Source: Entomortierella parvispora (Eukaryota; Mortierellomycota; Mortierellomycetes; Mortierellales; Mortierellaceae). From it: a DNA stretch of 64,000 nt. This document shows, one piece after another, positions 38,997-51,540 of the stretch (within the stretch, counting starts at the first letter, position 1; each line of letters opens with the position of its first letter). The stretch spans positions 1,110,501 to 1,174,500 of the forward strand of contig OY752144.1 in NCBI GenBank assembly GCA_963573315.1. The letters run 5' to 3'. The position numbers and the translations under genes were made by a program. The notes beneath the pieces are model-generated. The model had not been told where the DNA came from. It did not search any database and worked only from the letters and a program-made list of their open reading frames with translations.

Positions 38997-41952
38997 GTGG
39001 GAGACGAGGGTATGTTTTGGCGTGCAGCCGAGGAAGGATGGTTGAGATGAAGGAGGGAAGGGGTGCGGGGGCTGAAGAAACAGGAGACAAGAGACGAAGA
39101 GACGAAGAGACTGCACATCCCGGCGTTTTATACCCTCGGCATTGAAGGGTGCTGGGTCCCTGGAACTGCACTTGAATATTTAATTAGGGCCACAGGCCAA
39201 ATGACGGCCGCAATTCGATGGTTGAGAAGGATGGTCAAGGTCCCTATCCAAGTTTTTTTTGAATGGGTTGTTTCTCTCTTTTTGCATTTGATGTTTAGCC
39301 ACTCAATCACAGGCGCAATTTGCCCACTTTTGGGAAGGTTGCCTGCTGGGTTGTAGAGTGCGTGCTGCGATTGAAAGAGATGGAGACTAGAGACGCCTTT
39401 GGCATGGTGGTGGTTGGTGGTGGTGCGTGGTGGTGGTGCGTGTGTGTTTGGTTGTCTGCCACTTTTTCCCTTGTGAGCATTCCGCTCCGTCCCTTTTCAA
39501 ATTTTTTCCTTGGTATTGAATTGCTTACCTCCAGCCCTCCCTCGGGGAAAACAACATTGTGGGCGCCCGGCAAGCGAACAACAACAATATCCGATGCAGG
39601 CACGCGTCTCTATTTCCTTCACTTGAGTGAGCGAGAGGAAGAGAGAGTGTATGTGTGTGTGTTGCTCATCTCTCCTCATTCCTTTTTCCTTTGCTCACTC
39701 GTCTTCGTTCACTGCCTTCAGTCATCCAACGTCTTATTGTCCTTCCCTTCCATCTGCGATGTCTCTCATCGATTCTGTTGTATGTACTCTATTACTCCGT
39801 CCAAAAAAAAAAAAAAAAAAGAAGGGTTCGAAAAAGAGGCATCGTCTCAATTTCATTTCATTTCGCTGCTTGGCGCCACTACAATCCTTCCGTACTGTAC
39901 GCCCCGTCTCCAGAGTTCAGCCGCGCCATTCCTTTAGACAATTATCCCCACCCCGGCGGTCTCTCTGTGCATCCGATCATGCACATGCTCCAGACGCCGT
40001 GCATGTTCGTGCACCGTCGCCCGGATAGATAATAGATCTATCTAGAGCCTCCTGACTTTGTTCCTGAAAATTCTCCACATCCGTCTCGGCGCCTCCCTCA
40101 TCATCCTTTCTCCATGTGTTTCTCTAGGAGCCGCGCCTCTCGTAACGCAGACTAGCCTCAATTGTCCCACCCACCGGCGGCTAAACCTCTCATCGGAGGA
40201 TCTCTTGTCTCTCCCAGTGGGATATAATTGTTGATTTCCACAAATGTGGTCCATATTCCGACAGGCATTGGGGTTCTTCTGAAGGGAAGGGCGGCAGGGC
40301 GGCGGGAATGCAATTTAGTTCCATGCAGGCACACGCAACCACAATAAAACGTTCAACAGCCATTCGTCTTTAACGCAGTTGTTTATTGGAAAGGAAGAGG
40401 GGACAACAATGGACTACCGCTTTCGTGATGTGAAACTGTTGGTTGTTGTCCTCGGTCATCCACAATGGGAAGCATCCTGGCCTCCTCCCTCTTCCTCGCG
40501 TTTTTCCCAGGTTGTACGCTCGACATCCAAAGTGTCGCAAAAAGATGAAAGTGTATGTGTGTGTGGGCAAGGGTCTGATCCTAGGCGTGGTTCTCTCCTG
40601 ATGCCCTCCCCCTTTCTCCTCATCATCCAGGTCAAGGTTTCGAAACGAATGGCTCGTCCCCCCACCCTTTCTCCAAGAGGAAAGTCCACAGGAGAATTGA
40701 CCATCCGCCCAGAGGGTCCAAACCGCTCAAAGACTAACAAAGAGTTTGCGCTTGAGTTCTGTCCCATATGCCCAATTTTTTCCTTTCTCTGACAGCCTGT
40801 TCAATACCAACAAAAAGCCCTCGGTCAATGTGCTCGCTCTCAGAAGGAAAAAGGGCTCACAATTCAAAAAACTTGCAAAATGAATGGTAGCAGCAGAGAG
40901 TTAGTCTGTTTTGCCTCGGGTTTTCCCCTTCATTTGTAGTTCAAAAGAGAATACGCGACAGAGAGAGAGAGAGAGAAAGAAAGAGAGAGAAAAGGGCGAA
41001 TGAGCAAACAATAAGCAAACACGAACAAAAAAAAGCAACATTGCTTGTGCTGACCACACAGAGAAAGGACTTGTCAGGATTCTTCCTTATCCAAACACTC
41101 GTTCCCCAAAAGAAAAAGAGAAAGAAAAAAAGAGAACTAGCCTTTCCCAGCTCTACCATCGCGCGCTGTTTCTTTTCGTGTGCCAGCAACGGGTTTTTGT
41201 CCAAAGGCAGGGAACGGGTTTATTTCGCTGCAGCTCGCGCCTGAACCCCCCCTCAGTTTTAAAGTGCCACAAAGATGTTGCAAACTCACTCTTGTCCTTT
41301 CTTCTCTGGCATGTGCGTGCAGCCACAGGTCACGATCCAACCAAGAAAAAAAAAGGCAACAAACACAGCGATGTATGTGATCCCCGACCGCTGGTACTCC
41401 CTGTTCCTGCAGCGGGAACGGTATTCTTTCTACCCAACCCTTGCTAACACAAATAAGCCATGTTTTTTTGTTGCTCATTGGTCTAGGGTTCAAGAGATCC
41501 AATACCGTCTACTCCCCCCCAGTCGTCATCTGTCATAGTCAAGGCATAGAAACGAAAACAAATAACAAAACCAAGGCAGATGATCCCTCGGCAAGCAGCT
41601 GGTGGCCCTTCTGCGTCTCCTCGTCCACCCTTGTTCCTCCCAACGCCAGACTTTGTCCCGCAATCCCCTGACTCCCGATGTGCCCGCCCCTTCACCGATC
41701 GAGTGCAAGTTCAGACCACAACAGAAAATTCAAAGGAATAAAAATTTAATGGCATGTGCCCCCCGCCGCCATGACCACGCTCGGATGCAGGGGTAGTGAC
41801 CAGTGTTTGATCATGTATTTTCTTTTTCTCAGGAACAGCAAACGGCAAACGCCCAAAGCGCACCCACCTCCATCTGATTACAAACGCGCCTTGCGGGGGG
41901 ATTATTTCTTGTGCCACTGCAATTTATTTCGCATCGCTTTTCTTGAACCTCC
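38870..41952. other. 3.1-kb intergenic region between the LPMO-like gene and GCP3
   Basis: The part near 38870-39120 is the 5' UTR and promoter of the LPMO-like gene and includes a GA repeat (about 38963-38990). Further on are an A-run near 39805-39821 and a purine-rich GA tract at 40960-40992. Frames of 60-200 codons occur on both strands, but all are low complexity and match no family I know. No tRNA or other RNA gene is apparent. Confidence 0.45.
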
Positions 41953-44900
41953 TCATGAACGTGAGGAAGCAGGGGCCCTTGGCTGAGGAAGAGGGGCGGT
42001 CGCTCCCTTTAACGATCCCAAATAAAACTCGTTAAAGTCCAATCGGAAGCTCAGGAACCGTAGGTCCGAGTCTCCATCCGCCGAGAGTGTGATCAAGAGG
42101 TCCGAGAGTTCCCGCTTGAATTGCATCGAGTACTCATTCAACGTCCTCAAGAGACCCGGGACCAATTCCTCAAACTGTTCATCCGGAATCCTGTCCAGCG
42201 TCTCGTCTTGGTCTGTAAGACCCCACTGACCACGACGCGTCCTCCGGTCGGCCGTTTGGGCCAATCGTTCACGTCTCTCAATTTCAGCCATAGCGTAGTT
42301 GTACAGATTATCTTGAGCCACCTTGTAGTCCAATATGGTCGCCAGCAATTCCAATAGCCGTGGCATCATATTCACATCGTGTGACACTGCCAAAAGACCC
42401 TTGGAGGTCACATCCCGCAGATATTTGGAGTGCGCCTCGATGAGAGAGTCTAGATCCGTCGTCTTACTCTCGATTGACTTTAAGAGTTCGTCCCACGAAC
42501 ACTCCAGCACCTCAAAGAGAATGTAGTACTGAAGTTGGTATACAAAATGAATCATTTCGCCGCACACAATCCTGCAGTGGTGAAGTTCTGGCACGAGTTC
42601 TAAAGAGAGAAAGAGAAAAAGAGAAAAAGAGAAAAAGAGAAAAAGAGGAAAGGTGGGCGAAAAAAGTCGACATGTTAGCTGAGTGCTCTCTTTTGGCGCG
42701 TGATGGCCATTATACAGCATGTACATCAGCTCGTACCGAGAATGGGTCGGATTGCACGCGCACTCGTTGTTTGCCGTCTCCAGGCAGAGGAGAGGGCGTA
42801 TTCTACCCTCTTTAGTCGCCACAGAAAGTTGAACATCTTCAAGTACTGGTGCATGGCCACAGGTGTGAAAATCGTGTTGATGGGCGAATCCACGTGATAA
42901 TCCAGACTGAAAACATCCCAGCCACTATCGCCAGGTGAAATTTCAAGTAAACGGACATCCAGTCGTCGAAGAATATCTGGATCGTCGTATTGTGCATTTG
43001 AGCCTCTGATGGCCGTCTCCAAGGTCCCAGTAAGGTTGTGTCGGAAGAGAATGTTGGCTGGTTGCGACAGGTTTGACCTAGATGGTTTACGACGAGTATT
43101 AGATTCTGCTCTGCACCAGTTTTTGCTTTTGGTCAATTAATCGTCAATTAATATATTGGTGATATGTAGCCATACCCGAGGGATTCCATCAAGTGTTGAA
43201 TAAAGTCGCCCTGACCCAGTAGGATGTATCTTTTGATAGCAGTGAGATGGTCCATCAGCTTGAACTTTGTCTTTAGCATGAACAGCAGCCGTTGACTGGT
43301 ACCGACGTATGCCGCATCGATCGATCCTTCCAGTTCTGCGATATCACCATATTTCAATGCTAAATATACAAACGTAAGAAGATTAGCCCATTCTGTGAAA
43401 AAAAAAGGTTTCTTAGTTGAGGGGGGCTGACAGCTTTCTTACTCTTTCCCACGCCATGGTTCTCCAGGAACCACTCTGAATCATCACATTTGTGCCTCAA
43501 AAAATTGATCGATTTTCCTATTGAGAGAATCTATAGATCAAAACGTGTTAGAGATGAGGTCTGCCAAAGACATACCTTGGTGAAAAAACTATCATTTCAT
43601 CTCTGCTGTATTTACCTTCTTGGCAAGGGGCTTTCCAATGAATGCCGGCAGCATTTCTTCTCTAATGAAGTATTTTCGTTGCCACATGCCCTCTTCCTCC
43701 ACTTCTGGGTCGACAGCGATAAAGAACTCTGTCCGAGGATCCTCGAGTTCACCTTTATAGATCCATTGTTGTAACATGACGTAGAATGGAGCAGACACCC
43801 GCTCCAGCATGTGGTTGATAAATTGTTGAATTAAAGGATCTCCGTGTTGCGTGTAGTCATGAACCATTGAAACCAGAGCTCCTCCTTGAAGGTCTATGTT
43901 TCCAAGAGTAGGAATCGAGTTAATATTGTAGAAAGGAGATGTGATGGTGGCCATCGAAGCGCCGCACCAGGTTCTAAGCGCTTACCTTGACAACATTCGA
44001 CAAGAACCGACATTAGCCGAAGGCGCTGTAATGAATCCTGAGTCCAAACTAGCAGCCTCTTCAGCGATAGGCCAGATGAGCCATCCGTGTCCGCATCCTT
44101 TGCGATGTGTGCCTCTAGTACAGCAATCAATCGAAAGTACTCCACGAGCTCATGGTGCAAAGCGGAGCAAAAGCTTTGACCAACAAGCCCAGTATTCCCC
44201 TCTTTCAGTGTCGAGTCCACATATTGGCTGATCTTTTTGTACAACCAGCCCAGTTCTGTCAGGCGATTGACGAGGCTTCGGGTAGATTTTGACACATTAA
44301 GCTATTAGAATGAAAAACACGAGGAACAGAATTTAGTCCATCGATGCGATATGTCACCTCCATGATTTCTAACATGGGTGGCGGCGTAGCTTACGGAGGA
44401 GTCAATGACACAGGATCCCGATTCCGTGCCAAATTTAATACTCTTTCCATTAATCCCTTGAAAGATGAAGATCAAGTCCCTCAAAAGCAAAGTCTCTGCC
44501 ACTTCTTGATGTTGAGGATTTCTCGCTTGCTCGTTGAGGAGATTAGTGTAGGGCGCCGCCCTGGCGGACTGAGGGGGAATTTGCAAGGATCCATGTCGAG
44601 AATGCGCCGCCATAGTGGTATCTGATTGTTCTGTCCTTGTCCGCTCCCTGGTACGAGTGGTATCCAGAGTTTGCAGGCCCAAAAACGATAATGGCTGGTT
44701 GTTTGTCCTGTGATCCAATGCATCTGCCGAGGTTTGGTCGCTCAAAGCCAAGAGAAAGTATAAGACGGACCATTTCTTGTTCAGTACAGTCTGTTTGAGA
44801 GCAAGAAAAACCAATGGTCAGGTCGACCGTTTTCTATTTTGTTATGCAACGTTGTCCGCCGTCACTTACACAGGCCGATAGTTTGGTATAGAGGTGCGAA

Positions 44901-45373
44901 AAACGAACTGCCTTGGTTGAGGTGCTGTCGACTCGCATGACTGGAGGACATAATAACGAACGTGAGTGTCGGCAATTCAGCAGCCCAGTTTTTCTATGTA
45001 CTTTGATGATGCCATGGACTCACGCTTCTTCTTGATGAGGTCCGAGATATGAATGTCGTCTGCAACGACGGCTGGGGCCATTCGACTATATCCATTCCAT
45101 GCAAGCCAAGAGATGATGCATGAGTATCTCCTTGCATGGGCCATCTTGTGTAGGGTGCGGTAAAGATAGTCTTTCTATCCGCAAGTCGTACCTTCCAAGA
45201 ATCCGGAGACAATATTCTCGTGCAGACTTTATCCGTGCTTCTTGAGCAGCTCGTCCATTAGGAGACCCCGAGTCAGTGTCCAGGTCCATTTGCTGTCCAG
45301 AAGTGGATTCTTGTTGAAGGAGCAGTCTCACGACGGCCTCCACGGCTTGTGCAATCTGATCCGCATTGTCCAT
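41953..45373 (-). CDS. TUBGCP3: Gamma-tubulin complex component 3 (GCP3/Spc98/Alp6)
   Basis: Ten exons (45192-45373, 45024-45085, 44870-44940, 44395-44790, 43986-44301, 43616-43893, 43443-43530, 43176-43359, 42737-43077, 41953-42599) join in phase to 854 aa; human GCP3 has 907. Diagnostic stretches match GCP3 rather than GCP2: [98 protein letters not shown] and [14 protein letters not shown]. The first half is GRIP1 and the second GRIP2, which binds gamma-tubulin. The protein is part of the gamma-tubulin small complex that nucleates microtubules at the spindle pole body. Donor GTAAGC at 44394 was chosen for exon 4 because it alone keeps the phase. The last intron carries a strong AAAGAG-type purine repeat (pyrimidine tract on the coding strand). 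Confidence 0.95.
42601..42648 (+). repeat. AAAAAGAG microsatellite in the last GCP3 intron
   Basis: Several near-perfect repeats of a GAGAAAAA unit. On the coding strand this forms an unusually long polypyrimidine tract directly before the acceptor of the last exon. Confidence 0.75.
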
Positions 45374-45537
45374 GGTCAAATGTTCCTGTTCCTGCTTAAT
45401 TGATGGGAGTGCATGAAAAGGAGAAAAAGGTCCCTTTGGGACGTGACAAGAAAAAAAAAAAAAGTGCGGCAACTCAACACGTGATCTAAACGCGCTTTTT
45501 CTTCATTATTTTCATTTTTATTTCACGTCGTGTTCAC

Positions 45538-47053
45538 TCAATATAGCTTGGTATAGATGGGGAGAAGAGCAGATATCTGCACATGTTGCCTGCAAAGAGG
45601 GCACTCAGCCTAGAATGAAAAAAAAGTGGACTCAAGTCAGCAATAGGCCTTGGGTAATTGTGGTGACAGCATGCTCGACAAAGTTGTTTGGAGTACTTGC
45701 CTTATTCTGGCACCACTCACGGATACAGGTCCAGCAAAACAAATGTCCGCAAGGTGTGGCGGTTGTGTTTGTTCTTGGGTCCAAACACAGAGTGCACTTT
45801 CTAACATTGATTTCGGCCGCTGTCTGTGTAAAATCTTCTTGTTCTTCTTCCTCCTCCTCTTCCTCCACAGCAGTTGTCTCTCCTGCCAAAGTCTTGCCTG
45901 CCAAGAGAGCCGCTGCGGACGCCTGTTCCTGAGCCTCTACAGCAAGCTGTCGTCTCCATTGATAAAACTGGATGGCCAATTGAATGACGATCAAGACACC
46001 CAGAACTTCATATCCAGATCTCTCCTCACCAGGCGACAGTTTCCTGTTGAAGATGTACCGAATTCCTGTGATGCGTTTTGAGAAACTATAATATGCGCCA
46101 AAGAAATAAAAAATTGCCAAGTGGGCCGAATGACCATGAGATTTGAAGAAATTTTGGAGCGTAGGCAACCAATTGTGGATAAAGGCCTTTGTTTTGATCA
46201 ATGCGGGCGAAGGTTCCTTTGGAGGCAGTTCTTCTGAGAGCGTGGCGTCCAGGCGATGGCTGGAATGCTGATGTGAACGTTGAGCTGGCTGGGGCTTTGT
46301 CCTCCGTCTAAGTTCCTGTGATCCCTTGGAATAAATGTATGGAATCAGCACATGCCAAAAGACGAGGGCAGATCGGCGCTAATTCGCGATCGAGGAAAAG
46401 GACTGGTTAATATCCAGAATCACTAGCATGCAGGACGACAGAGCCGAGGGAGAATGCTTACAGGAAGAGAAGGAAAAGTATTTGACGAGCTCTTGATCTG
46501 CATGATATCACAGTATTCTTCGCCCAACGTTTGCGTCCCGAGTAGTGTTGTCAACGAGTAGTAGCAAAGATCCGAGAACACATCGACTTCTGTCTGGTAC
46601 ATGTGTTGAGTGCGGCTCCCTAAGGTAATAGTAATTGCTGGCAATAAATATTATGGCTTGACATGTCGCTTTGTATCTTTTAGAGATGGATCGTTACCGA
46701 AAATATCTCGCACGGCATCCTTGACCTGATCTTTGAGAATCTGCTGGTAGTAGCTGTCCTTTTGGTTGGCGCGAACTACAGAGAAGTGGCAGTGAGGCAG
46801 AGATCAGCATCTGTCATTTTAGTAAAACGACGACAGGAAGAACAGGTGAGGTGGTGCGGATCTTACTGATATCGGGTTGAGAAGCACTTGGGAGGGAAAG
46901 CTTGAACTTTGGAGCAGCCGGCTGCGAGGCCCCTGGGGCCGCAAGTCCGGGGCCTATGGCGGACGCAGGTTGTGGTGGTTGCGTGGGGTGTGACCTGTCT
47001 GCGGAGTTTGCGGTGTGCGACCCGACGGGCGAAGGGCTGGAAGGAGTGGACAT
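45538..47053 (-). CDS. PEX10: Peroxisome biogenesis factor 10 (RING E3 ligase)
   Basis: Exons 46867-47053, 46698-46775, 46462-46619, 45701-46378 and 45538-45609 join in phase to 390 aa. A Pro/Ala-rich N-terminus is followed by FVRANQKDSYYQQILKDQV-like text (split by an intron), then TLLGTQTLGEEYCDIMQI and hydrophobic segments. Next come an acidic stretch of nine Glu and a C-terminal C3HC4 RING: CTLCLDPRTNTTATPCGHLF, CWTCIREWCQNK and AECPLCRQ. PEX10 acts with PEX2 and PEX12 in the peroxisomal membrane to ubiquitinate the import receptor PEX5. The last intron uses a GC donor (AAG/gcaagt); only this junction keeps the RING frame. It lies 164 bp upstream of GCP3 on the same strand and is divergent from TIM23. 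Confidence 0.95.
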
Positions 47054-47708
47054 GGACAGGGAGAGGATGTCGGGACCTTTTTCAGAGAACAATGAACAAT
47101 GAGGGAGGAGAAGGGGAGAAGAAGGAAGGGATGCAGAGATGGGGGGGAGGGGTATTGTCAAGGATGGAGAAGAAGAAAAAGAAAAAGTAGAAGAAGGAGC
47201 CGATGGGGAGAAAGCGAACGTTTGACACGCGGGGAGAGTTTGAACGAGCGAACGAACAAGCGGGCCGGAGAGACAGAAAGAAAGAGAGCGAGATCGGCGG
47301 TCATGTGACACGGGAGAGTGATTGAACACGTACGGACAGGTGAGCGAGCAGGTGTACGTGACAATAACAAAAAGACGACAAAGTGTGACTGCAAAGCGTC
47401 CAATTTGGCGAAATGCCGCTGTCTGTCTGTCTGTCTGTCTGTGTGCCGATCTGCGCCCTTCTACTATTTGTCCCCTTCGGAAGGCTTCTTTTTGTTGTGC
47501 GGTGCCTGACTGGGAGCGAGTGTGTCCCTTCCGTTGACTCTTTTTTTCTTCTTCTTCCTTCCTTCCTTCTCTTCCTTCCTCTCTACCCCACCCTCCTCCG
47601 CTGGACACCCTCGCTCTCCCCCCGAACGGTCTCCAGGAACAACCACCGAGTCGATCACTCTCGCCCCTTCTCATTCGCTCATTCACTCAACCGCTCACCC
47701 ACACCAAC
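47054..47708. promoter_or_regulatory. Divergent promoter region of PEX10 and TIM23
   Basis: The 655 bp between the two start codons contain a CTGT repeat (near 47420-47445) and a long pyrimidine-rich tract (47530-47600) on the TIM23 side. No TATA box is evident to me. The arrangement suggests a shared bidirectional promoter. Confidence 0.45.
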
Positions 47709-48706
47709 ATGTCGCACTCCAACATCGAGGACGAGGACACCTCCTTCGAGCCCATCTACACTAGCCAGGAGGACTTCAACCCCAGCGACACTGTCAGCTC
47801 CTTCCTCTCCAACACTGCATATGACCCCACCAGACTGCACCCCTTGGCCGGCCTCGGCGGTGGTCTCGACTACATCTCGCTCGACGACGATGATATGGAC
47901 AGCATCACCGGCTCCAACGGAGGAATCATCCCCAGCAGAGGTTGGTCCGACGATCTTCTCTACGGAACCGGAGTGGCCTATGTCAGTGGTAAGTTTTATT
48001 TTCTTTTCTTTTTCTTATTGTTCTTGACTCTCAAACACAGTGGCTGGATCAGTGTTGATTGACTCGATCTCTCTCTTTCTCTCTCCCTCTTTTAGCTTTG
48101 AGTGCAGGAGGTGCCTTTGGATTCTACGAGGGTCTTCGCTCTTCACCAAGCCCTGCCCTCAAGGTCCGTCTCAACACTGTCCTCAACTCGATGACCCGTC
48201 GTGGACCTTTTATCGGCAACTCGGCTGCCATTCTTGGTAAGGAAAACCTCCTTTATTTTTCACCATGACCAGGAGATAATTCGTTCTTTTCTGGACATGA
48301 AACCGAAACTGACCGTTGAACGATCCTCCTCCCCTCTCTACCCGTCCTCGATCTTAGCCTTGATGTACAACGGCGTGAACGGAGCTATCGGCAGAGCACG
48401 CGGCACTTATGATCCCTGGAACTCTGTTGCCGCCGGTGCCGTGACTGGCGCCGTTTTTAAGTCCACTGGTAAGCTAGTTTGCCCATTAGTTGTTATATCA
48501 CCCTTTGCTTTTTTTTGTACTGAATGGGAACATGAGGGCAAAGAGAGGATAGAGATCTAATAGCGTTGTTTCTCTACTTTTTTTTTTTTTTTTTTTGTTT
48601 GTTTGCTTGTTTCTTAACAGCCGGTCTTCGTGCTGCTGGATCTGCAGGAGGAGTTTGCGCAGCCATTGCTGCCATCTGGGCTTTCGGAAAGGAGGCCATC
48701 ATGTAA
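47709..48706 (+). CDS. TIM23: Mitochondrial inner membrane translocase subunit TIM23
   Basis: Four exons (47709-47988, 48096-48236, 48358-48468, 48621-48706), all phase-1 junctions, give 205 aa. The acidic N-terminal half (residues 1-90, with LHPLAGLGGGLDYISLDDDD) is the intermembrane-space receptor part. The C-terminal half has the Tim17/22/23 helices with Gly-rich packing: LSAGGAFGFYEGLRSSPS, FIGNSAAILALMYNGVNGAI, AAGAVTGAVFKST and the final AAGSAGGVCAAIAAIWAFGK. It forms the presequence translocase of the inner membrane with TIM17. The intron before the last exon contains a T run of about 18 bases. Confidence 0.96.
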
Positions 48707-49067
48707 TTTTATCAGGACTAACAAAAAGCATATAGACGACCTGCCAGCATTGTACAATACAGAATCTTTGCACACAACAACAACCACGAAAAGAAATCTC
48801 TTCATCTTCAAGAACAGTGGACAGCTGATCAGACAGGAAAGGGAGAGAGAGAGAGAGAGTTATTATTATTATGACCGAGAAGGACGTTTCTCCAGAGCGA
48901 TATATCCCTGGCCTCTTTGTATCCTGAACTGGAGACAACTCTTGTTGCCTCCAAGACCATCTTGTGTCGTGAACGTTCGTACCTCTATTATCATGATCCG
49001 GGTAATGCGGGGTAAACGTTGTATCGTCAGGAATTGAATCAACGGCATGAAAATGCTCAAATAATCA
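48707..49067. other. Convergent 3' spacer between TIM23 and the PAM2/Alba-like gene
   Basis: TIM23 3' UTR with a short GA repeat near 48843-48860. No gene is seen. Confidence 0.4.
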
Positions 49068-50231
49068 TCAGCGCTGTTTGTTACCTTGGTATCCTATTCC
49101 CTGTTTCCCTGCCCTAAGGACAAGCGAAATAATATCTGGTATGGCGGCGTCCATTCCAATCAAAGTAATCTCTTCATGTTCTTTAAGTGATCGAATGACC
49201 TACGATCCAAAAAAAGAGAGAATGAAAAGAGGTCTGCGTCAATCGAGCTGTAACCAGGTCAAGGAAACGGGCCGAGTTTCTTTTAAATCGGATCGACAGC
49301 ATACCCAATCTAAATAAGCATCTGATCCTTGCTCCATGGTCGATACACCATCTTTGACAACGTGTCGGACAGGTTGGATCACGTCCGTCAAGCAAATAAA
49401 AGCTGTAGGCTCCATCCCAGGAATGATGCTGGAAGTGGGTCCTGAAGACGTAGCCCCCGAGGCCGCTGTTGCTGAGGAAGATGCCGCTGCAGTTGTAGAA
49501 GAATTTTGACCAGATGGTCTATTTCCTGTCAGATCGAGAGATCCTTTCCGCTTCCCTTGCGCAGCTCCCTTGACTGCAGTAGATCCCGAACGTCTGGATG
49601 CTACCGTGGAGGTATTCCCTGATCCCAGTCCCGATCCCAATGCTCCAGTAGATGTGTTTGTTGTAGAAGAGCTTGGCTTGGTCCCAGAGCGGCCTTTTTC
49701 ATCAGATGATCTATCATGTCGTTTGCTGGAGGAGCGATTCTGTTGGGATCCTGACTGGGAGGATTCCTGTAGCGTAGAGGGTTGTTTCCCGATCTGGTCC
49801 TGTTGCGGTCTTGGCTTGGGAGGATGCGACTGTGATGGCTGCTGCTGCTGCGATCGTTGTCCTCGTTTCGAGTGAGCGGCATCCTGTCCTGGTATCCGAT
49901 CGTGTTTCGATGTACTTGTGCTTGTAGATGTAGTTGTTGGATGTTGTTTCTTTTGCGTAGTCTCCCCCTTTGAATGGGAATGGGTATTCTGCGGTTGTTG
50001 CTGGTGGCGGTGTTGCGTTTGGGACAGGGGGTGTTGCTCGAGGTGAAGTCCTTTCAAAGCAGAGACAAGTTTTGTGGATCGGGTCCGTGAGCTGCTGTTG
50101 TCAGCGGCTGCAGTCGCAGGTGCCGTCCTGTTGGCAGTAGCAGGCTCCCCAAGCGCTGGTCCTGCAGCAGCGGAGGGAGGCGCAATTCCAAAGGATGGCA
50201 CGAATTCCTTTGCGGTGGCCTTGAGCGACAT
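49068..50231 (-). CDS. PAM2-motif protein with possible Alba-like C-terminus
   Basis: Exons 49305-50231 and 49068-49199 give 352 aa. Residues 2-13 read SLKATAKEFVPS, which fits the PAM2 motif (Leu, Ala, Glu-Phe and Pro at the expected spacing) that binds the MLLE domain of poly(A)-binding protein. Residues 30-270 are Gln/Ser/Thr/Lys-rich and disordered. The last 80 residues are ordered: FICLTDVIQPVRHVVKDGVS, then across the intron VIRSLKEHEEITLIGMDAAI and a Gly-rich end. The pattern of a helix, then a strand with Gly-x-Ala-Ala-Ile, then a helix resembles Alba RNA-binding proteins such as Rpp25/Pop6. I infer an RNA-associated protein linked to poly(A)-binding protein. The last exon could extend through further introns; GTAAC after Gln is a weak donor. 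Confidence 0.55.
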
Positions 50232-50823
50232 TATGAGAATGAGGAATGTGAAGAGAAGGAGGGGGATGAATGCAATGAGAGAAGGAAAGAAAAGAAAAGA
50301 ATGGCGGAAATGGGAGGGCAAGAAAGTAAGGAAGGAAGGAGAGGGAAAGAGACGCAGAGCAGACGCGATTTTGGGATAAAAGAGAGAGGGGAAAAAAAGA
50401 GACGCAGTTGATTCTGTGTTCTCTTATATACACCCTTTCCATCCCCCCTTGCGTGCACTGTCGGACGAAGAGGCCGTTCTGGATCGACAGGCAGACAGGG
50501 AATTTTGGAAAAAGTTCTCTGAGCATTGTCCTTTTGGATACGATTCATTTTCGCCACCCACCACCTACACAGAAGACAAGAGCGATATCGCCATGGACTT
50601 CTTCCCGCTTGTCACCTCCCTAGGTATTGACGGCCGATGAGCCGCGGGCGGTTCGATGCTGAGTGCCCGAGATAAGTTATTGCGGCGATTCCCATGGCCG
50701 TTTTTGGCCCTTGGTCCTCGAACGTGATGTGAGATCCGAGTGACAACACCGAATTTTGGGCCTGTCGTGGATTGAGATCATTGTCCATGCGACTCTGTCT
50801 AAGGCCAAGGTTCTGGAATAGAC
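50232..50823. other. Spacer with CT-rich upstream region
   Basis: Holds the promoter of the PAM2 gene (purine-rich on the plus strand, 50270-50400) and short unassigned frames. Nothing else is recognised. Confidence 0.35.
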
Positions 50824-51540
50824 GTGTCTTTGGATACCTTAGTCGAGTCTGTCCTCAAACTCGTAGACTTGTCGCTATTAATGGATGATTGTCAGGCATT
50901 AGTCTTGGAGAGCGGGCTATGTCTTTTGACGCGTCTTCAATATTTAGAACGCCTTTCTATTCACACAGACCCGTCTTATTCTTATGTTCCACACCAACTT
51001 GACAAGAGTCGGTTTGCATGGATACAAACTCGACCTCCCAAGACTGGATCTGTCTTCAGTTTCAAGTCTTATGTTTTTTCTAGTTCTTCCACCCCCACTT
51101 CCCTCTGGCATGACAATTCGACGGAGGAGGCCCTGAAGGAGATTCAATTGCACATGGATTTGGCGACAGGATCAGCAAAGGCGGAACAGATATCGTTTTA
51201 ATTTCACAAGACCGATCCCTGTAGTGGCTGGATTAGAGGGCTTTGAGTTTTGTGGGACTTTTTTCGATATTGAGGCCTGTCTCGAGGCCCAACAGTTTCG
51301 TCTCCAACTTCCTAAAGTACCCGCGGAAGAAATGTTAAGTCGATGGATGAACGATTTTCACAAAAGACATCTTTCGCGTCCTTATCCCCGTCGTCATCGT
51401 CGTCTTCATCGCGTCGAGCCATGGTGCAAGACCAACTCATTTGGCCGAGGATGCAGACGATCACTTTTTCTTTTGGACAAATGAACAAGGAAAAGGGTCA
51501 ACATATGGCTGAACAAATGGACCCTGGTTGTAAGGTTTCC
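50824..51540 (+). pseudogene. Leucine-rich, F-box/LRR-like protein relic
   Basis: A 125-codon frame (50824-51201) reads SVLKLVDLSLLMDDCQALVL and LCLLTRLQYLERLSIHTD, typical of the leucine-rich repeats of fungal F-box proteins. A second piece (51224-51484), reached after stops, reads AGLEGFEFCGTFFDIEACLE. After that the frame breaks repeatedly. No start region or F-box is visible nearby. The fragments are probably a decayed member of the large F-box/LRR family of these fungi. The family call is by composition only. Confidence 0.35.

Noticed and set aside
38120-39118. 332-aa version of the LPMO-like protein
   Set aside because: The extra 83 residues are low complexity, and the inner ATG 38869 gives a perfect signal peptide followed by the mature His.
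39320-39937. 205-codon plus-strand frame
   Set aside because: Runs through poly-Val/Trp and A-run low-complexity sequence; no motif and no splice support.
41953-45373. GCP2/Spc97 as identity of the gamma-tubulin complex gene
   Set aside because: Several long stretches match GCP3 specifically (for example [14 protein letters not shown] and ECSWDEL).
46814-47686. 290-codon minus-strand frame upstream of PEX10
   Set aside because: Only its C-terminal end is PEX10 exon 1; the rest is translated pyrimidine-rich leader.
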